Source: Metridium senile
Taxonomy: Eukaryota > Cnidaria > Anthozoa > Actiniaria > Metridiidae
Length of the DNA: 64,000 bases
NCBI GenBank assembly: GCA_949775045.1
Contig: OX459099.1
Coordinates: 2,388,501 to 2,452,500, forward strand
Direction: 5' to 3'
In this document: piece by piece, positions 47,503 through 58,603 of the stretch
Position numbering within the stretch: the first letter of the stretch is position 1
How the letters are laid out: the number at the start of each line of letters is the position of its first letter
Notes under the pieces: model-generated
What the model saw: the letters and a program-made list of their open reading frames with translations, nothing else
What the model was told of the DNA's origin: nothing
Databases searched by the model: none
Position numbers and translations under genes: made by a program

Positions 47503-48705
47503 TCAGTCGAATAAATCATCAGTTTCAGCAAACTATTTACAAATTATATTATAGTTCAAGTCAGGATTCATACTATTTTAATTACAATTTTTTGTCTCTG
47601 ACTTAAAATACAAAAATGTTTAGACGTTTGGATCTGTTACCACAGTTCTTTATCAGTGTTCAGATTGTCTTTTGTCACTTTAGTTCTGGTTTCTTTAGTT
47701 CTGGCAATTAACAGTTTTGTTTTTGTTACCAGAGTTTTAGCAATATTTCTTTTCACTGTGAATAATTATTGACTTATTGATGAAAAGTCGTGATAGTATT
47801 TAAAATATCATGGCGTCATTGCATGATATTTAACTTGAATGAAAGGAATCAGTACTGTGACGTCTGTAACTATGACGTCACCATTTCATTTCATAGCTTT
47901 GCTCTATACACAGTAAGTAGATTTTAAAAATCACAAAAAATCACACGCAATCGGCTATTATCGAGCTTTTCACGATATGAGATTGAGCTGGTATTATGCA
48001 GCAAATTCGTGTTATTTCTTTGTTTTGTCGTACACCGATATATTCTAACAATGCCTAAATTATGAAAAAATATTGAATACCCACAGTTCTTTGCAATCGT
48101 ACAATCGATTTTCGTAGCGCTATCTTTCTGACAACCTATTTGAAATAGGAGTAATTTTCTGTTCATTTGAAACATGCAATTAAACGCGTTTCATTATATA
48201 GCTCCGCTAATATGGCTTATTTCGAAATTTTAAAGCAGAACATTACGAAACATTAAGACTCTTTAGTTCCAAGAGATTTGAGTATTGTATGACGTAATGT
48301 AATTTAATTGGAAACTGAGCGCCGTTATTTGTGCCTCATGTTTTATAAAAAAGTTTAAATATACAATTATTTGTACCCTGTCCGACGTGTTTTTATCTGA
48401 CAACTTTTTTGAAGTTATTGTATAGGCTTTGCGGTTGGTAAAATAATATTGAGTGTTGTATGCCATAATGTCTTAAAATAGAAATGATGAATGGCTTTCC
48501 TTAGAGATCCGTCAAGTGATTGTGATTTGCCCTCCCACGTTCAATTCATTATCGCGAGTTTTATCGCAAAATGTCACATTAAAGTTTACTGAGATTTATC
48601 AAAACATTACTGAAGGTCGGAATCGGAATAGCCATCGTTTTTGTTCGTTTTTGTTTGCTTTGGGTATTTTGTTCATTGTTGTTGTGATTTACTATAATAA
48701 TGAAG

Positions 48706-48772
48706 CTCGAAACGTCAGTAAAGTTAAGTCAACATTTTTTACGGTGTTAATTTCATTAGGCTTTCCATCATA
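48706..48772. repeat. Dispersed repeat, 'AAGCTCGAAACGTCAGTAAA' family, copy 2
   Basis: It carries AAGCTCGAAACGTCAGTAAA followed by AACATTTTTTACGGTGTTA and TTTCATTA, matching 30515-30600 in the opposite orientation. Confidence 0.85.
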
Positions 48773-48829
48773 AAGTATTTTACATGAAAACAGAAATTGA
48801 AGTTTATTTGGGCATGCAATAAACCATTT

Positions 48830-49010
48830 GTCGATCAACCTCAGCTTTGATAGAGTGTATTCATTAGAATTTGACTAGACGTGAAATTTTTAACTTTTTC
48901 ATTGCTTAAATAACCTCGAGCTGTAGTAAAATTCCGTAAAGAATAAATTACACGCTAGCTATCGAGGCTAAGGTTTTTCGACGAAAACCGTAAAAATGTA
49001 TATTTGTTTC
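48830..49010. repeat. Inverted-repeat family copy 3
   Basis: TCGATCAACCTCAGCTTTGA faces CTATCGAGGCTAAGGTTTTT. Inner ATTAGAATTTGACTA and TAGTAAAATTCCGTAAAG are also inverted. It is related to 32888-33075. Confidence 0.75.
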
Positions 49011-51618
49011 CAATAGTTTCATTGTATAAAATATGCATGATATCTAGTCCCATTTAGTGAGCGCATTTTAACGTAAAGAAAAAAAATACGAAAAAAATTG
49101 ATGTTGATATTTTTCTTTTTAGAACACTATGAAAAACTAATTTTGCTCCCTACTTGCAATTTCCTATATTCCGGATAATTTGTGCCCTAACTGTGTCATT
49201 AATGACCATTTAATCGTTTGCATTGCTATGGGTCATTGGTATTCATGCGGACGTGAAACTAATCACGATTTTATGGCAGCAATAATATACCATTTGTCAG
49301 CCTTGCCACAAATCGATCACAATCAACAAATTATTTAGGGAACTAGTTGTCGACGCGCTCTTTTGTCTGAAGGCACTAAATGCGCAAAACAAAATCTGCT
49401 TGTCATAGTGTAGACACAAAAGAAAACAATGGAATTAGAAACTACTAAGTTGTCTAGTGCCTTCGTTCATTCAAGTTAAAAATAACGGAAAACTTGAGAC
49501 ATTTTGTATAAAATTCCCCCTCCCCTCCCCTCCTCGATTCTTCAACAATGTTGAAGTTTCTAGTCTGAAATGCTTGTTCAATTTGAAGGCAAAACCAGCA
49601 CTGATTTGGAGTAAGCGGGTTTGACAAACAACGATATGTTGACTTCTGATAGGCAAATGTTGACGTTTCGTCTTGTAAAAGAACTAATATCCTTACCATT
49701 TTGAAGATGGACAATTATCGTTTAATTAAAACGTAGTTGAAACCATAGTTAATATTATTAACTATGCTACACACCAAGAAACGATTAATCTTGATCATGT
49801 TTCTAGTTAGATGGAGTTAGCAATTATTCATCATATTTCACCTTACAATAAGTTAGGAAGCCAAAAAAGTTAGTTTTGTTTTGAGTTTTTTTTTCTTCCA
49901 AATCTCACACTGCACTTATGAAATACAAATCAATATTTAGAAACATCTCTCCGCTGTGACACTCTTTGAATACAGCTATTATACGCCCTGTTGCCTTTGT
50001 ATCACAATATTCGGACGAAAATACCTTATTTTAAACGATTACACGTAAATAAACGCCATGGGAGACGCCTTAACGTGAACAATAAGCTCCATATAGGTTT
50101 CTAATTATAAACCTAAATGTTCTAAAGGAAGTTACTGCTAGTGCAGATTTTGGTCAGTTTTATCTAAATACGAAACACTCAATGAAAACCCTCACGAGTT
50201 TCTAGGGATATCATTAACAAAATTTCATAAATACAATTGTCGGTTTGATAGTTTAGTTCTATAGGTTGGAATTGTTTTCTTTTTGTTTCTATGTTATTAT
50301 GGGTGGCATGGCAACGAGTCCACCTGTCCTTGACAAACAGTCTCAAAACCCATTTTGCTCTATTTTCAAGAAAAATCACAGCTTATTTTGGTCAAAATTG
50401 AACCTAACCTAAAGCTAATAATTGTCAACATTTCTTCATTGTCTTGTGATTTAATTTTATGCAAAATGAAATTGAGTGTGATCTGACTGATTGGGGTTGA
50501 TGCAAAGTTGTTTTTAGGTTGCGAACTAGCAACTCAATCTCCCCACCCCCTCCCCAAAAAAGCAGGCAAAATATTAAAGATTCACAATTTTTAAGAGTTT
50601 GAAACTCTTTTTTTTTTTTTTTTAAGACATAATACCAACACCATCACACACTTGAAGTATGTATGAGAAGATTATTGTGTTAAATTTGTGGAATCCTATT
50701 TTTGTTATTCGGATTTATTTCACATTTTCATATTGGTGCCAAATTTATATCATATCATATTTCTTTTCTTCTTCGATTTGAGAGACATCACCATCAACAC
50801 CATGCTTGACACTCCCTGATTATGTTATAAACGTGCTAAATAGTGAAATCCTATAATAGCTTTTAGTTGCTTTTCTTTTCATTTTGGTGCGATATTTGTC
50901 GCAGTACCAAGTCTTATTACACATCACTTAATCATCAATATTTGAACAGCTACATCGTGACAACCATAAACTTCCCGTCTTGTTCCATTTAGTATTATTA
51001 TTTTAGTCTTTTTTCATGGTTGAGAAAACGTTATTGATATTTTTCCAAGCCAAGAGAGCATTAATATTAATACTTTCTTGCCCAAGCGAATTGTTTTTGA
51101 ATATTGGCATGATTGGTTCCAGCATTGTTATGATAAACTTCAGACATAAAAAGAATTCAATTGTGTTTCATATTTGAAATTAATTTCCTCTGTGAATTTA
51201 GAAACTTAAATTGAAAAATAGAGAAATAACAAAACCAGGAGATTAATCTTTCACACTTTATAAAAATATTTTAATTTTTTTTTAATCTTTCTTGGGAGTT
51301 CACCTCTAACAGGGCTATTCCGTGAGGTTCGCTCGAAACAAACTCTCAGTATTTTAATACAGCATACACGTCATAGACCATTCTAGTCACAATATTAATA
51401 GGTTAGCAATATGCCCACTACATGTTGAAGTACTTGAGACAGAGCCATGCATAATAATAATATCTTTGACATAATATTTCCAATTCTCTTTAGACTGATT
51501 ATCAATGCATCGTGATGTATGCGCGAGCTGCGTTCGAACCAAGCTGGGCGCACCTGCCATCTAGACTGAAAATGGGCGCTCAAACCCTGAGGAATAAAGT
51601 GAAGAACTGCACAAAAAA

Positions 51619-51820
51619 ACTCGCAAGAGTATTTAGTTAACAACTCAACAAGGCGCATGCGACTTGTACACGAAATATAAGCCCTAAATCTTGTAAAAAT
51701 CTGCACAAGAGAAAAAATAAAAAAAACTCGCAAGAGTATTTAGTTAAAACCTCAACAAAGCGCCTGCGACATCTGCGCGAAATATACGCCCTATTAAGCT
51801 TTTAAAAATCTGCACAAAAC
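51619..51820. repeat. Tandem duplication, 107-bp period
   Basis: ACTCGCAAGAGTATTTAGTT at 51619 recurs at 51726; the two units differ at several positions (GGCGCATGCGACTTG versus AGCGCCTGCGACATC). Confidence 0.85.
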
Positions 51821-51936
51821 GATAAATTAGAAAAAATTATATGAACAAAGTTTAAAACTAAATGCATAAAAAGACAAAAGAAAGCTTGTACATAATCGAA
51901 TGCTTGCATTAATTTTCCTATTTCATTTTTTGTCAG

Positions 51937-51978
51937 GTTACTGAAGAGCGACCTCCGTCTGCACAACCTGCCGAGTGA
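51937..51978 (+). CDS. DNAI2: Candidate alternative last coding exon of DNAI2
   Basis: A strong pyrimidine tract and TTTTTTGTCAG precede 42 bases that stay in phase with a splice from 46752. They encode VTEERPPSAQPAE and a TGA. Using it would extend the protein to about 612 residues. AATAAA at 52155-52160 would serve as the polyadenylation signal. The upstream donor is CAG/GTATAA, a weak consensus in which the intronic TAA is the alternative stop. This exon may be the main or an alternative end. Confidence 0.55.
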   Translation, partial: VTEERPPSAQPAE

Positions 51979-52386
51979 AAATGCCCTGTACGTCCCAAAG
52001 AAGGCTTGAAAACCCCAATGAATGGCTTGCAGATATACCAATGCAAGAATCATCATTTCCAATGATTTTATTCATGTACAAATAACACTGTCATCGGTAC
52101 ATTATTAGTCTTTAGATGTTTGTACAATTATTGCCAAAAACGTTTACAAATATAAATAAACTTTTGTACATATTAAGTTATATTTGTTGCTGTGTCGATT
52201 CAATCTGTCTCCTATATGTGGTCTAAAAATGGTATTTTGCGAAAATCACGATATTTACACTTTTGAATGTAAATTCTATAACACTATGACTTGATGCGTT
52301 CTATAAAAATATCAATTTCTAATTTTAAACGTTTATCCAGCAATTTCATGCCAAGAAACAAACACACACAAAATATTATGATCTTG

Positions 52387-55300
52387 CTAATAAAATATCT
52401 TGTATGAACACAGTACTTTCTTCTTGCTTGCTTTCGATCCTGGCTTGTTTGTGCCGTGTAACGTAAATGTATACTTTCCTTTCTTGGGTAAGCTACATCG
52501 GTATACAACTCTCTCGTCCATTTCATCGAGTTGTTCAACCACGTTCGGGGTTTGTCCTTCATCGTCATTCAATTCAGCTTGCAGTTCAATCTTGTTCGGG
52601 TTCAAGAATGTGATTACAACAGAGTCGTCATAAACAGCAATGTTTTCTTTGTTGCTATCTAAACGAAGTCCCCAAAGGCGAAACTCGTCCTCGATCTTGG
52701 GAAACCCGGCTCTTTCCCCAAGACCCCGGCAACTGAACACAGAGTAGGACCCTAGAAACTTCAGCTTCGATCCGGGCGATTCTCGCCCAGAAATCTTGAG
52801 TTGATAAAGCCCTGCTTCGGGGACGTGTAGTGATATCTTCGTCTCTCCGTCAGAGCGCTCAGCGAAGCACAGATCGGCTGGAAGATCCTGATCGTTTTGT
52901 CTCAACTTTGCAGATAGTAAAACGCTACCGGGAGTGTTAATGGTGAGCGCTGCTCGACCTGTTTCAGTTGAGATGTTGTCAAATTGATCGACAAGTTTCA
53001 AATTCCAAGCATTAAATGTCTCGGTTAGTTCTGGAAATCCAGGATTCTCGGACGCTGCGTTGTGTGACTTGACCTTGTATGTACACATTAAGGTATTTTT
53101 AGGTTCTTTCTTAGATTTCTTCCCCTTCATTTTACGTCCGTAAACACACAGTTTAAACATTCCCGGCTGTGGGGTATTCATGCTGATTTCTCTTCCGTTT
53201 TCCGTCTCCTTCGCGATACACATGCCCGGGATATTTTTATCTTCTTCATCAAACAGCTTCCCCACTATTTCAACCTCCTTTGGTGCCTGAACAACAACCA
53301 CTGCTTGCCCGTTTTTGGATATAATGTTCTCGGGGGGTTCAACTATGGTGATCTCCCATGTGCTAAAAGCCTCCGTAAGAACAGGAAACCCCGGGTTTTC
53401 ATTAGCAGTTTCCAGGGACTTAATCGCATAAGAGCATATCAGACGTTTATTCTTCTCATCGTCCTTGTAACCATAAACTTCCAATCTATATATCCCGGGT
53501 TCTGGGGTGTGTACTGTGATCGTACTTTCTCCTTGTTCAGATACTGTGCGGCACATGCTAGGGCACTCCTCTTCGTTCCTTTTCAGAACACCAACGAGGT
53601 TGACTTGATTGGGATTTTTCAGAGTGACGGAGGTTGTCCCATCCTGCGCTTCGATATTTTCACGCTTGTCAACAAGCTGCATTGACCACGATCGAAACGC
53701 GTCGGTGATTTTAGGAAATCCTGGCACAGGCGATACACCATGATAAGCATTAATATAATATGAGCATAAATACTCTACTTGTCGTTTAAGTTCACAATAT
53801 ATGTCTAGTTTGTATATTCCCATTTGAGGGACGTGTACTTTCACCTTATAAACCACACTTGATTGCTCGACGTAGGACATACTTGAGTCTTGGACATCTT
53901 CTTTGAGGTCCTCAGTTCCACATACAATGGATAACCTGGACAGCTTCGGTCTTAAAGTTTTAACTGTACTGTTCGTAGTACTAAGATAGATGGTCGCTCT
54001 ACCGTCATCTGACTCAATGTTCTGTAAGGGTTTCTCGATTTCAAAACCCAGAGGATAAAACTTGGTTCCTATGTTAGGAAAACCTCCTGTATTATACCCA
54101 ATTCCGTCCGATGTGTGGAGTTTGTACACCACCGCTGGAACCCACTCATAGTTCATTCCAAGAACATACACCTGAAGGATGTGATCTCCTGGTTCTGGGA
54201 AGTATGCATGTAGCTTCGTCTTCCCTCCGACTGAAACTACCTGTACAAGGCTGCGTTGACCCAACGACTTGCCGTTGGCATCTTTCACAATTCCCCTCAA
54301 TATGTTCTTTTTGAGAGTTTGAAAAGACATTACGATATTGTCAGAATCGATGTTGTAGTAGGACTTCGCATGGCTGTCTAAGCGTACACCGAGGCGATAC
54401 GCAGCCGCAGACGGGACAGCCTTCTCTTCAAAGTCCTTTCTGTTGACTGGCACATCAAGAAGCTGCCATTTCTCCTCGTCTGGATAGTGGTCTGTGATAG
54501 CTAGCGCGGCAGAAACCATAAACCGTTCAATGTTCGGTAGTTTATGGAACATCATATCCTCACCAACACGCCCCGCACCAAATGTACAGTCACAGATAAA
54601 CCAATCACCACCTACTCGAATCACGTTCCACGCGTGTCTACATTGTCCATCGAGAATTGGTTCACCAATTTTGTATCCGTAGCCTTTGAAAACCCCACGA
54701 ACAGTTCGCGTGGGAACATGAGCGGCATTGCACAATGCTTCAAAAAGTTTAGAGTAACCTTCCGGTCCTGCTACGCGATTTTGCAAGACATCTTCTGCTT
54801 CACAAGCCTTTGGGGTTTCCAGGCCGAAATACCCTTTATAGTCAAAGTTCACATTTAACGTAATCCATCGATAAATTGCAAAGGCTTTGCTTTTTTGTCC
54901 GCCTTCAAAAGGCTCGGTGAGATAATGGCTAAGTCTATTAATACTCGAAGCTTCACTTTCAGGAACGCGGCGAACGTGGCGATCAATTCTTTTATCGACA
55001 TCTGATGTCAACCGAGTTTTCTTCTGATTAATTTGTCTAAGATAGCGACGGATCCTAGACTGAATGAATACAACTGTTCCCAGGGAAATAGAGCTCGATC
55101 CTTGCAGGTTTTTCTCGTCTGATTCATCGAGATGGAACACAAGAGCAGAACGCGCAAATACACCTCTATTTGGTCCACAAATAAAATATTGTATTCCATC
55201 ATAACTGCCATTATGTCCTTGCTCTATCTCCTTGTCCATTTCGATGCCTATCCAATCCCCTTGTCCCAGTTCCGTTGCTCCCACAAACTTAACAGTCCCG

Positions 55301-55542
55301 ATATAGCCTCGCAAATGTACTCTATCGCCAACTTGAAACGCTTTTGAATCTCCGGGGCTTCTAGGAACCAGAAACGGACTGATATTTTTGCCACTTGGTT
55401 GGAGAAGTCTTGTCTCCAAGCTTGTTTGCTTCCATAATTTTTGCTCAGTCTTTTTGGCAAGTTGTTCCTTTAGACTGACTGGTTCGGAACTTGGGCTTTT
55501 TAGATCTGTAGTAACGGTAGTTCTGGAGGCTCCACAACCCAT
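52387..55542 (-). CDS. KY-family (kyphoscoliosis peptidase-like) pseudo-transglutaminase with CAP-Gly domain
   Basis: One uninterrupted exon, 1051 residues. The MGCGAS start is a consensus N-myristoylation site with Cys3 for palmitoylation, so membrane anchoring is likely. Residues 71-136 form a CAP-Gly domain (GDRVHLRGYIGTVKFVG, GHNGSYDGIQYF), a microtubule-end or EB-binding module. Residues 159-169 (FIQSRIRRYLR) look like an IQ motif. Residues 213-330 are a transglutaminase-like KY domain; His303 (CRHAWNVI) and Asp318 (FICDCTFGAG) are in place with KY-like spacing, but the expected Cys is Pro260 (AGPEGYS). Residues ~376-1051 are six ~110-residue repeats with GFP...F..W and LCSY-type strands, as in KY/hillarin C-termini. 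KY-type proteins support the cytoskeleton of muscle or cortex. The lack of introns is odd for the region. An AATAAA (minus) at 52072-52067 fits its 3' end. Confidence 0.88.
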   Translation of the reverse strand: MGCGASRTTVTTDLKSPSSEPVSLKEQLAKKTEQKLWKQTSLETRLLQPSGKNISPFLVPRSPGDSKAFQVGDRVHLRGYIGTVKFVGATELGQGDWIGIEMDKEIEQGHNGSYDGIQYFICGPNRGVFARSALVFHLDESDEKNLQGSSSISLGTVVFIQSRIRRYLRQINQKKTRLTSDVDKRIDRHVRRVPESEASSINRLSHYLTEPFEGGQKSKAFAIYRWITLNVNFDYKGYFGLETPKACEAEDVLQNRVAGPEGYSKLFEALCNAAHVPTRTVRGVFKGYGYKIGEPILDGQCRHAWNVIRVGGDWFICDCTFGAGRVGEDMMFHKLPNIERFMVSAALAITDHYPDEEKWQLLDVPVNRKDFEEKAVPSAAAYRLGVRLDSHAKSYYNIDSDNIVMSFQTLKKNILRGIVKDANGKSLGQRSLVQVVSVGGKTKLHAYFPEPGDHILQVYVLGMNYEWVPAVVYKLHTSDGIGYNTGGFPNIGTKFYPLGFEIEKPLQNIESDDGRATIYLSTTNSTVKTLRPKLSRLSIVCGTEDLKEDVQDSSMSYVEQSSVVYKVKVHVPQMGIYKLDIYCELKRQVEYLCSYYINAYHGVSPVPGFPKITDAFRSWSMQLVDKRENIEAQDGTTSVTLKNPNQVNLVGVLKRNEEECPSMCRTVSEQGESTITVHTPEPGIYRLEVYGYKDDEKNKRLICSYAIKSLETANENPGFPVLTEAFSTWEITIVEPPENIISKNGQAVVVVQAPKEVEIVGKLFDEEDKNIPGMCIAKETENGREISMNTPQPGMFKLCVYGRKMKGKKSKKEPKNTLMCTYKVKSHNAASENPGFPELTETFNAWNLKLVDQFDNISTETGRAALTINTPGSVLLSAKLRQNDQDLPADLCFAERSDGETKISLHVPEAGLYQLKISGRESPGSKLKFLGSYSVFSCRGLGERAGFPKIEDEFRLWGLRLDSNKENIAVYDDSVVITFLNPNKIELQAELNDDEGQTPNVVEQLDEMDERVVYRCSLPKKGKYTFTLHGTNKPGSKASKKKVLCSYKIFY

Positions 55543-58342
55543 TTTAATATAGCAGCATGCGAGAAATATACTTCGGAAGACCTTTCTTTAATGAAAATCC
55601 AGTAATTAAACAGCTTAAGTTCAAGGGCCAACCAACATGAAATGTCGATTACATACACATATTCGCCACCAACTTGAGTAAATAAAATATCAGACTTGCT
55701 AAAATCTTCTTTTTGAAAATCGCTTCGTCTTTGACGAAAGTAAACTTCTTGTTCCCCGAATTGATGTTTTTCTTGTTCCTGTTTTGGTTTGTGATCAAGG
55801 CTATATTAATTTTCCGATTTTTTGTCGTTGAACAAACTTGAAATCCATTCAGCCAAACTAGTTTGTGTCAATTTCAGTTTGCTAATGGTTTCAAAGAAGC
55901 CGTCTTAGAAAATAGGAATCCTTTCGAAAAGCTGATATATTTACGTAGCCTTGGATCCTCCCGGGCGATAGTCCACCGATGGGTATTAGTTTCTTCTTGA
56001 TTTTTTTCGGTGTATTGACTTAAACTGCCCTTTCGTGGCAATTCTTTTCTTGAACACGATGAATTAAACCACATCAAAGATTCATTTCTTAACTACACAT
56101 ATTTGCATTACGTTGACGGAAAACCGCCTCCTCATTGGCCAACGGTTCACCTGCACTAAAAACTCACCAATACCATTTTCAATCCCCATAAAAACAGTAT
56201 TATTTAGCTGCAGGCATATTTTTTAGGCCATATATTGTTTTATGATGAAATAATCATTCATTGGGGTTGATTTTGAGGAAAAGATTCTAGTATTTTCTAC
56301 CGTTGATATGTAAACATTGCCCAGCGCAGTTTTCATGAGAAATACGAGGCAATGTTAAGCTGTATGAGGTCTTTTGTTTGTGTTGAATAGTGAAACATTA
56401 TTTATCAAAAGCGAATGTATCTAGGAGACCAATCAGCAATACAGCTTATTTAAGCTTAGTTATTATGTCAGAGGATCGGTTGGGTGGAAATGAAATAAAA
56501 CTAAAGATTACTATATTGAAATATAATAGTTAATTTTTAGTATCATCTAGAAAAGCGAAAAAACCGCAGAATCCGGATTATATATACAAGAGACAAAGTA
56601 TACAAAGATAGGAAGATTTGCCAGGAACCGATTAAACGATGAAAGAAACAAAAAGAAGAGAAATGAAAGGATTTATTATTCATGGTCTTCTTCATTATCA
56701 CCTTTCCGTGTAAAACAAGTATGAATATACCCTGAAAAACAACCATTTTAATCTCAAGTAGACTTAATTTAGTTACATTTAAAGACGAGACGAAATAAAA
56801 CAACATCTTGAAACCACTCTCTCCATGCTTTTAAGGATAAAAAGGATGGCCTCGAAAATCCCCCAAAACTTTGCTCTAAAAAGCTACCTGTGTTTACACC
56901 AACAAATGGAGAACCATGGCAACACTGACGTCATAATCTAGTCGCATTAGCCAAAGTGGTCAGTACTGTTAACTCAGCTGGGAGGTTTTGTCTCGAAATC
57001 ATTGCTTTTTTTAAGCCCATGTAAAATGTAAGCGTTGAAGACTATTTAATCAAAGTCTTTGGTATCAAATCTGGATGAAAATAGAGTTGCGAGCGAAGAA
57101 TTGTTGCCGAACATGTTCCCATTAATAGCGTACATTGATTTTTCCTATTTTGTTATTCAACATAAACTATAGTTAATCAGCCAACATCTGCTATCAATCT
57201 TGCTATCTTCACTGAGAGGAAAAGAAAATATACTTTATTCAATAAAAGCAAATTGAGGGTAGGACAAAATCACCAACGGAAATTGACATGCTAATGATGG
57301 GGAAAACGTTTTCATATGGTTATACTGGCGCAACAAATCTTTCCATGCGAGAACAAGTTGCATTAATGACAAAGGCGAAACAATGGAGGCCTTCCGTTAT
57401 CATTAAAACTTGAACTGATTCATCTTTTATCACTTTTTATTCCGTATTTACACCTTTTGTTCTTAATATATCTATTTCATTTTTTCCTCTGTTGGAATTG
57501 TTTATCTATCACTCCTTCTTTGTAATCCATTTATTTCTTCTATGTTTTCTCTTTTGTACTCTGCTTTCTTTTTGTCCTATTCAATTTCTTTCTTTACTAA
57601 AGAAAGGAATGATTCCTTTTTCAGTATTTTATTATCTTTTCCTTTGTTTTCACATTTTCTTTTAATTCATTTAGCTTATTTTTTTTTTCGTTTCTGGTTT
57701 CTTCTTTTCTACTCTAATTTCAGTTGAATTTCGATCTCCTTCTCGTTCTTTTCTTTCTTTTCTGTCTTATTTAATTTATTTATTTAGTTTCTTTCTTATT
57801 TCTATTATAAGTTAACCTTTCAACTAAGTACTATGTAATATAGAAAGCAATTAGTTAAACATATTATTTTTCTTCAATTTTATTAATTATCATAATGTAA
57901 AAAATTGTTAAAAGATGTAAAAAATATATATGAGTAAAATGGAACAATCTTTATTCTATTTTCAGTTATTTCTTATCTTTTCTCTCTACCTCCTTCTTTT
58001 TATCTTTCACATTTTCTTTTTTAATCTATTTATCTTTTTTTCGTTTTTCTTTTCTTTTCTGCTTTAATTTCAGTTATATTTCGATATCCTTCTCCTCTTC
58101 CGCTGTCAATTCATCCAATTCTTCGTTGAATTTCCGCTATTCTTCACTGAGTGTCCTTTCTAATTCTCTCTCGTGTATTTTCCCTTCATTAAAATATCGC
58201 ACTTTGATGTTGCTAAGAGAGAGAAAATGCCAAAAAGGAAAGACGAAAATAAAACGACAAATTATGCCAACAATTTTCGTGTTCACGCTTATTCAGTTTA
58301 TATTTATTTACACAGAAAATAATTTTTAATAAATTAACTTTT
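55543..58342. other. Gene-poor spacer upstream of KY-like gene
   Basis: No supportable exon on either strand. 57410-58130 is strongly T/C-rich on the + strand (TTTCTTTTCT-like). The promoter of the KY-like gene should lie in the first few hundred bases, but no confident motif was seen. Confidence 0.6.
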
Positions 58343-58603
58343 TGCCGAAGTTTTAAAACGTAAAGTTGTGGTAAAGTTCTTAATTGCAAAAATATAATTT
58401 CACACTATATTTATACAATTGTCATATTCAGCTATTTTCGGGAGATGTGAACCCCATGGCCGTTGCTATGGCTGCCGAAGTTTTAAAACGTAAAGTTGTG
58501 GTAAAGTTCTTAATTGCAAAAATATAATTTCACACTATATTTATACAATTGTCATATTCAGCTATTTTCGGGAGATGTGAACCCCATGGCCGTTGCTATG
58601 GCT
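58343..58603. repeat. Tandem duplication (130 bp, twice) covering a terminal exon end
   Basis: TGCCGAAGTTTTAAAACGTA starts at 58343 and at 58473. The unit contains TCAGCTATTTTCGGGAG and CCCATGGCCGTTGCTATGG, i.e. the last ~15 codons and stop of the minus-strand gene plus 3' UTR. The copies look identical. Confidence 0.9.

Larger units (their letters stand above)
46759..51936. other. DNAI2 downstream region or terminal intron
   Basis: About 5.2 kb with no protein-coding exon that I can support. AATAAA at 46780-46785 could end the short transcript. The rest is A/T-rich DNA with dispersed repeats (47220-47502, 48706-48772, 48830-49010, 51619-51820). Confidence 0.6.

Noticed and set aside
54544..54858. 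Plus-strand frames inside the KY-like gene (also 53305-53685)
   Set aside because: Shadows of the conserved minus-strand coding sequence; no domains.
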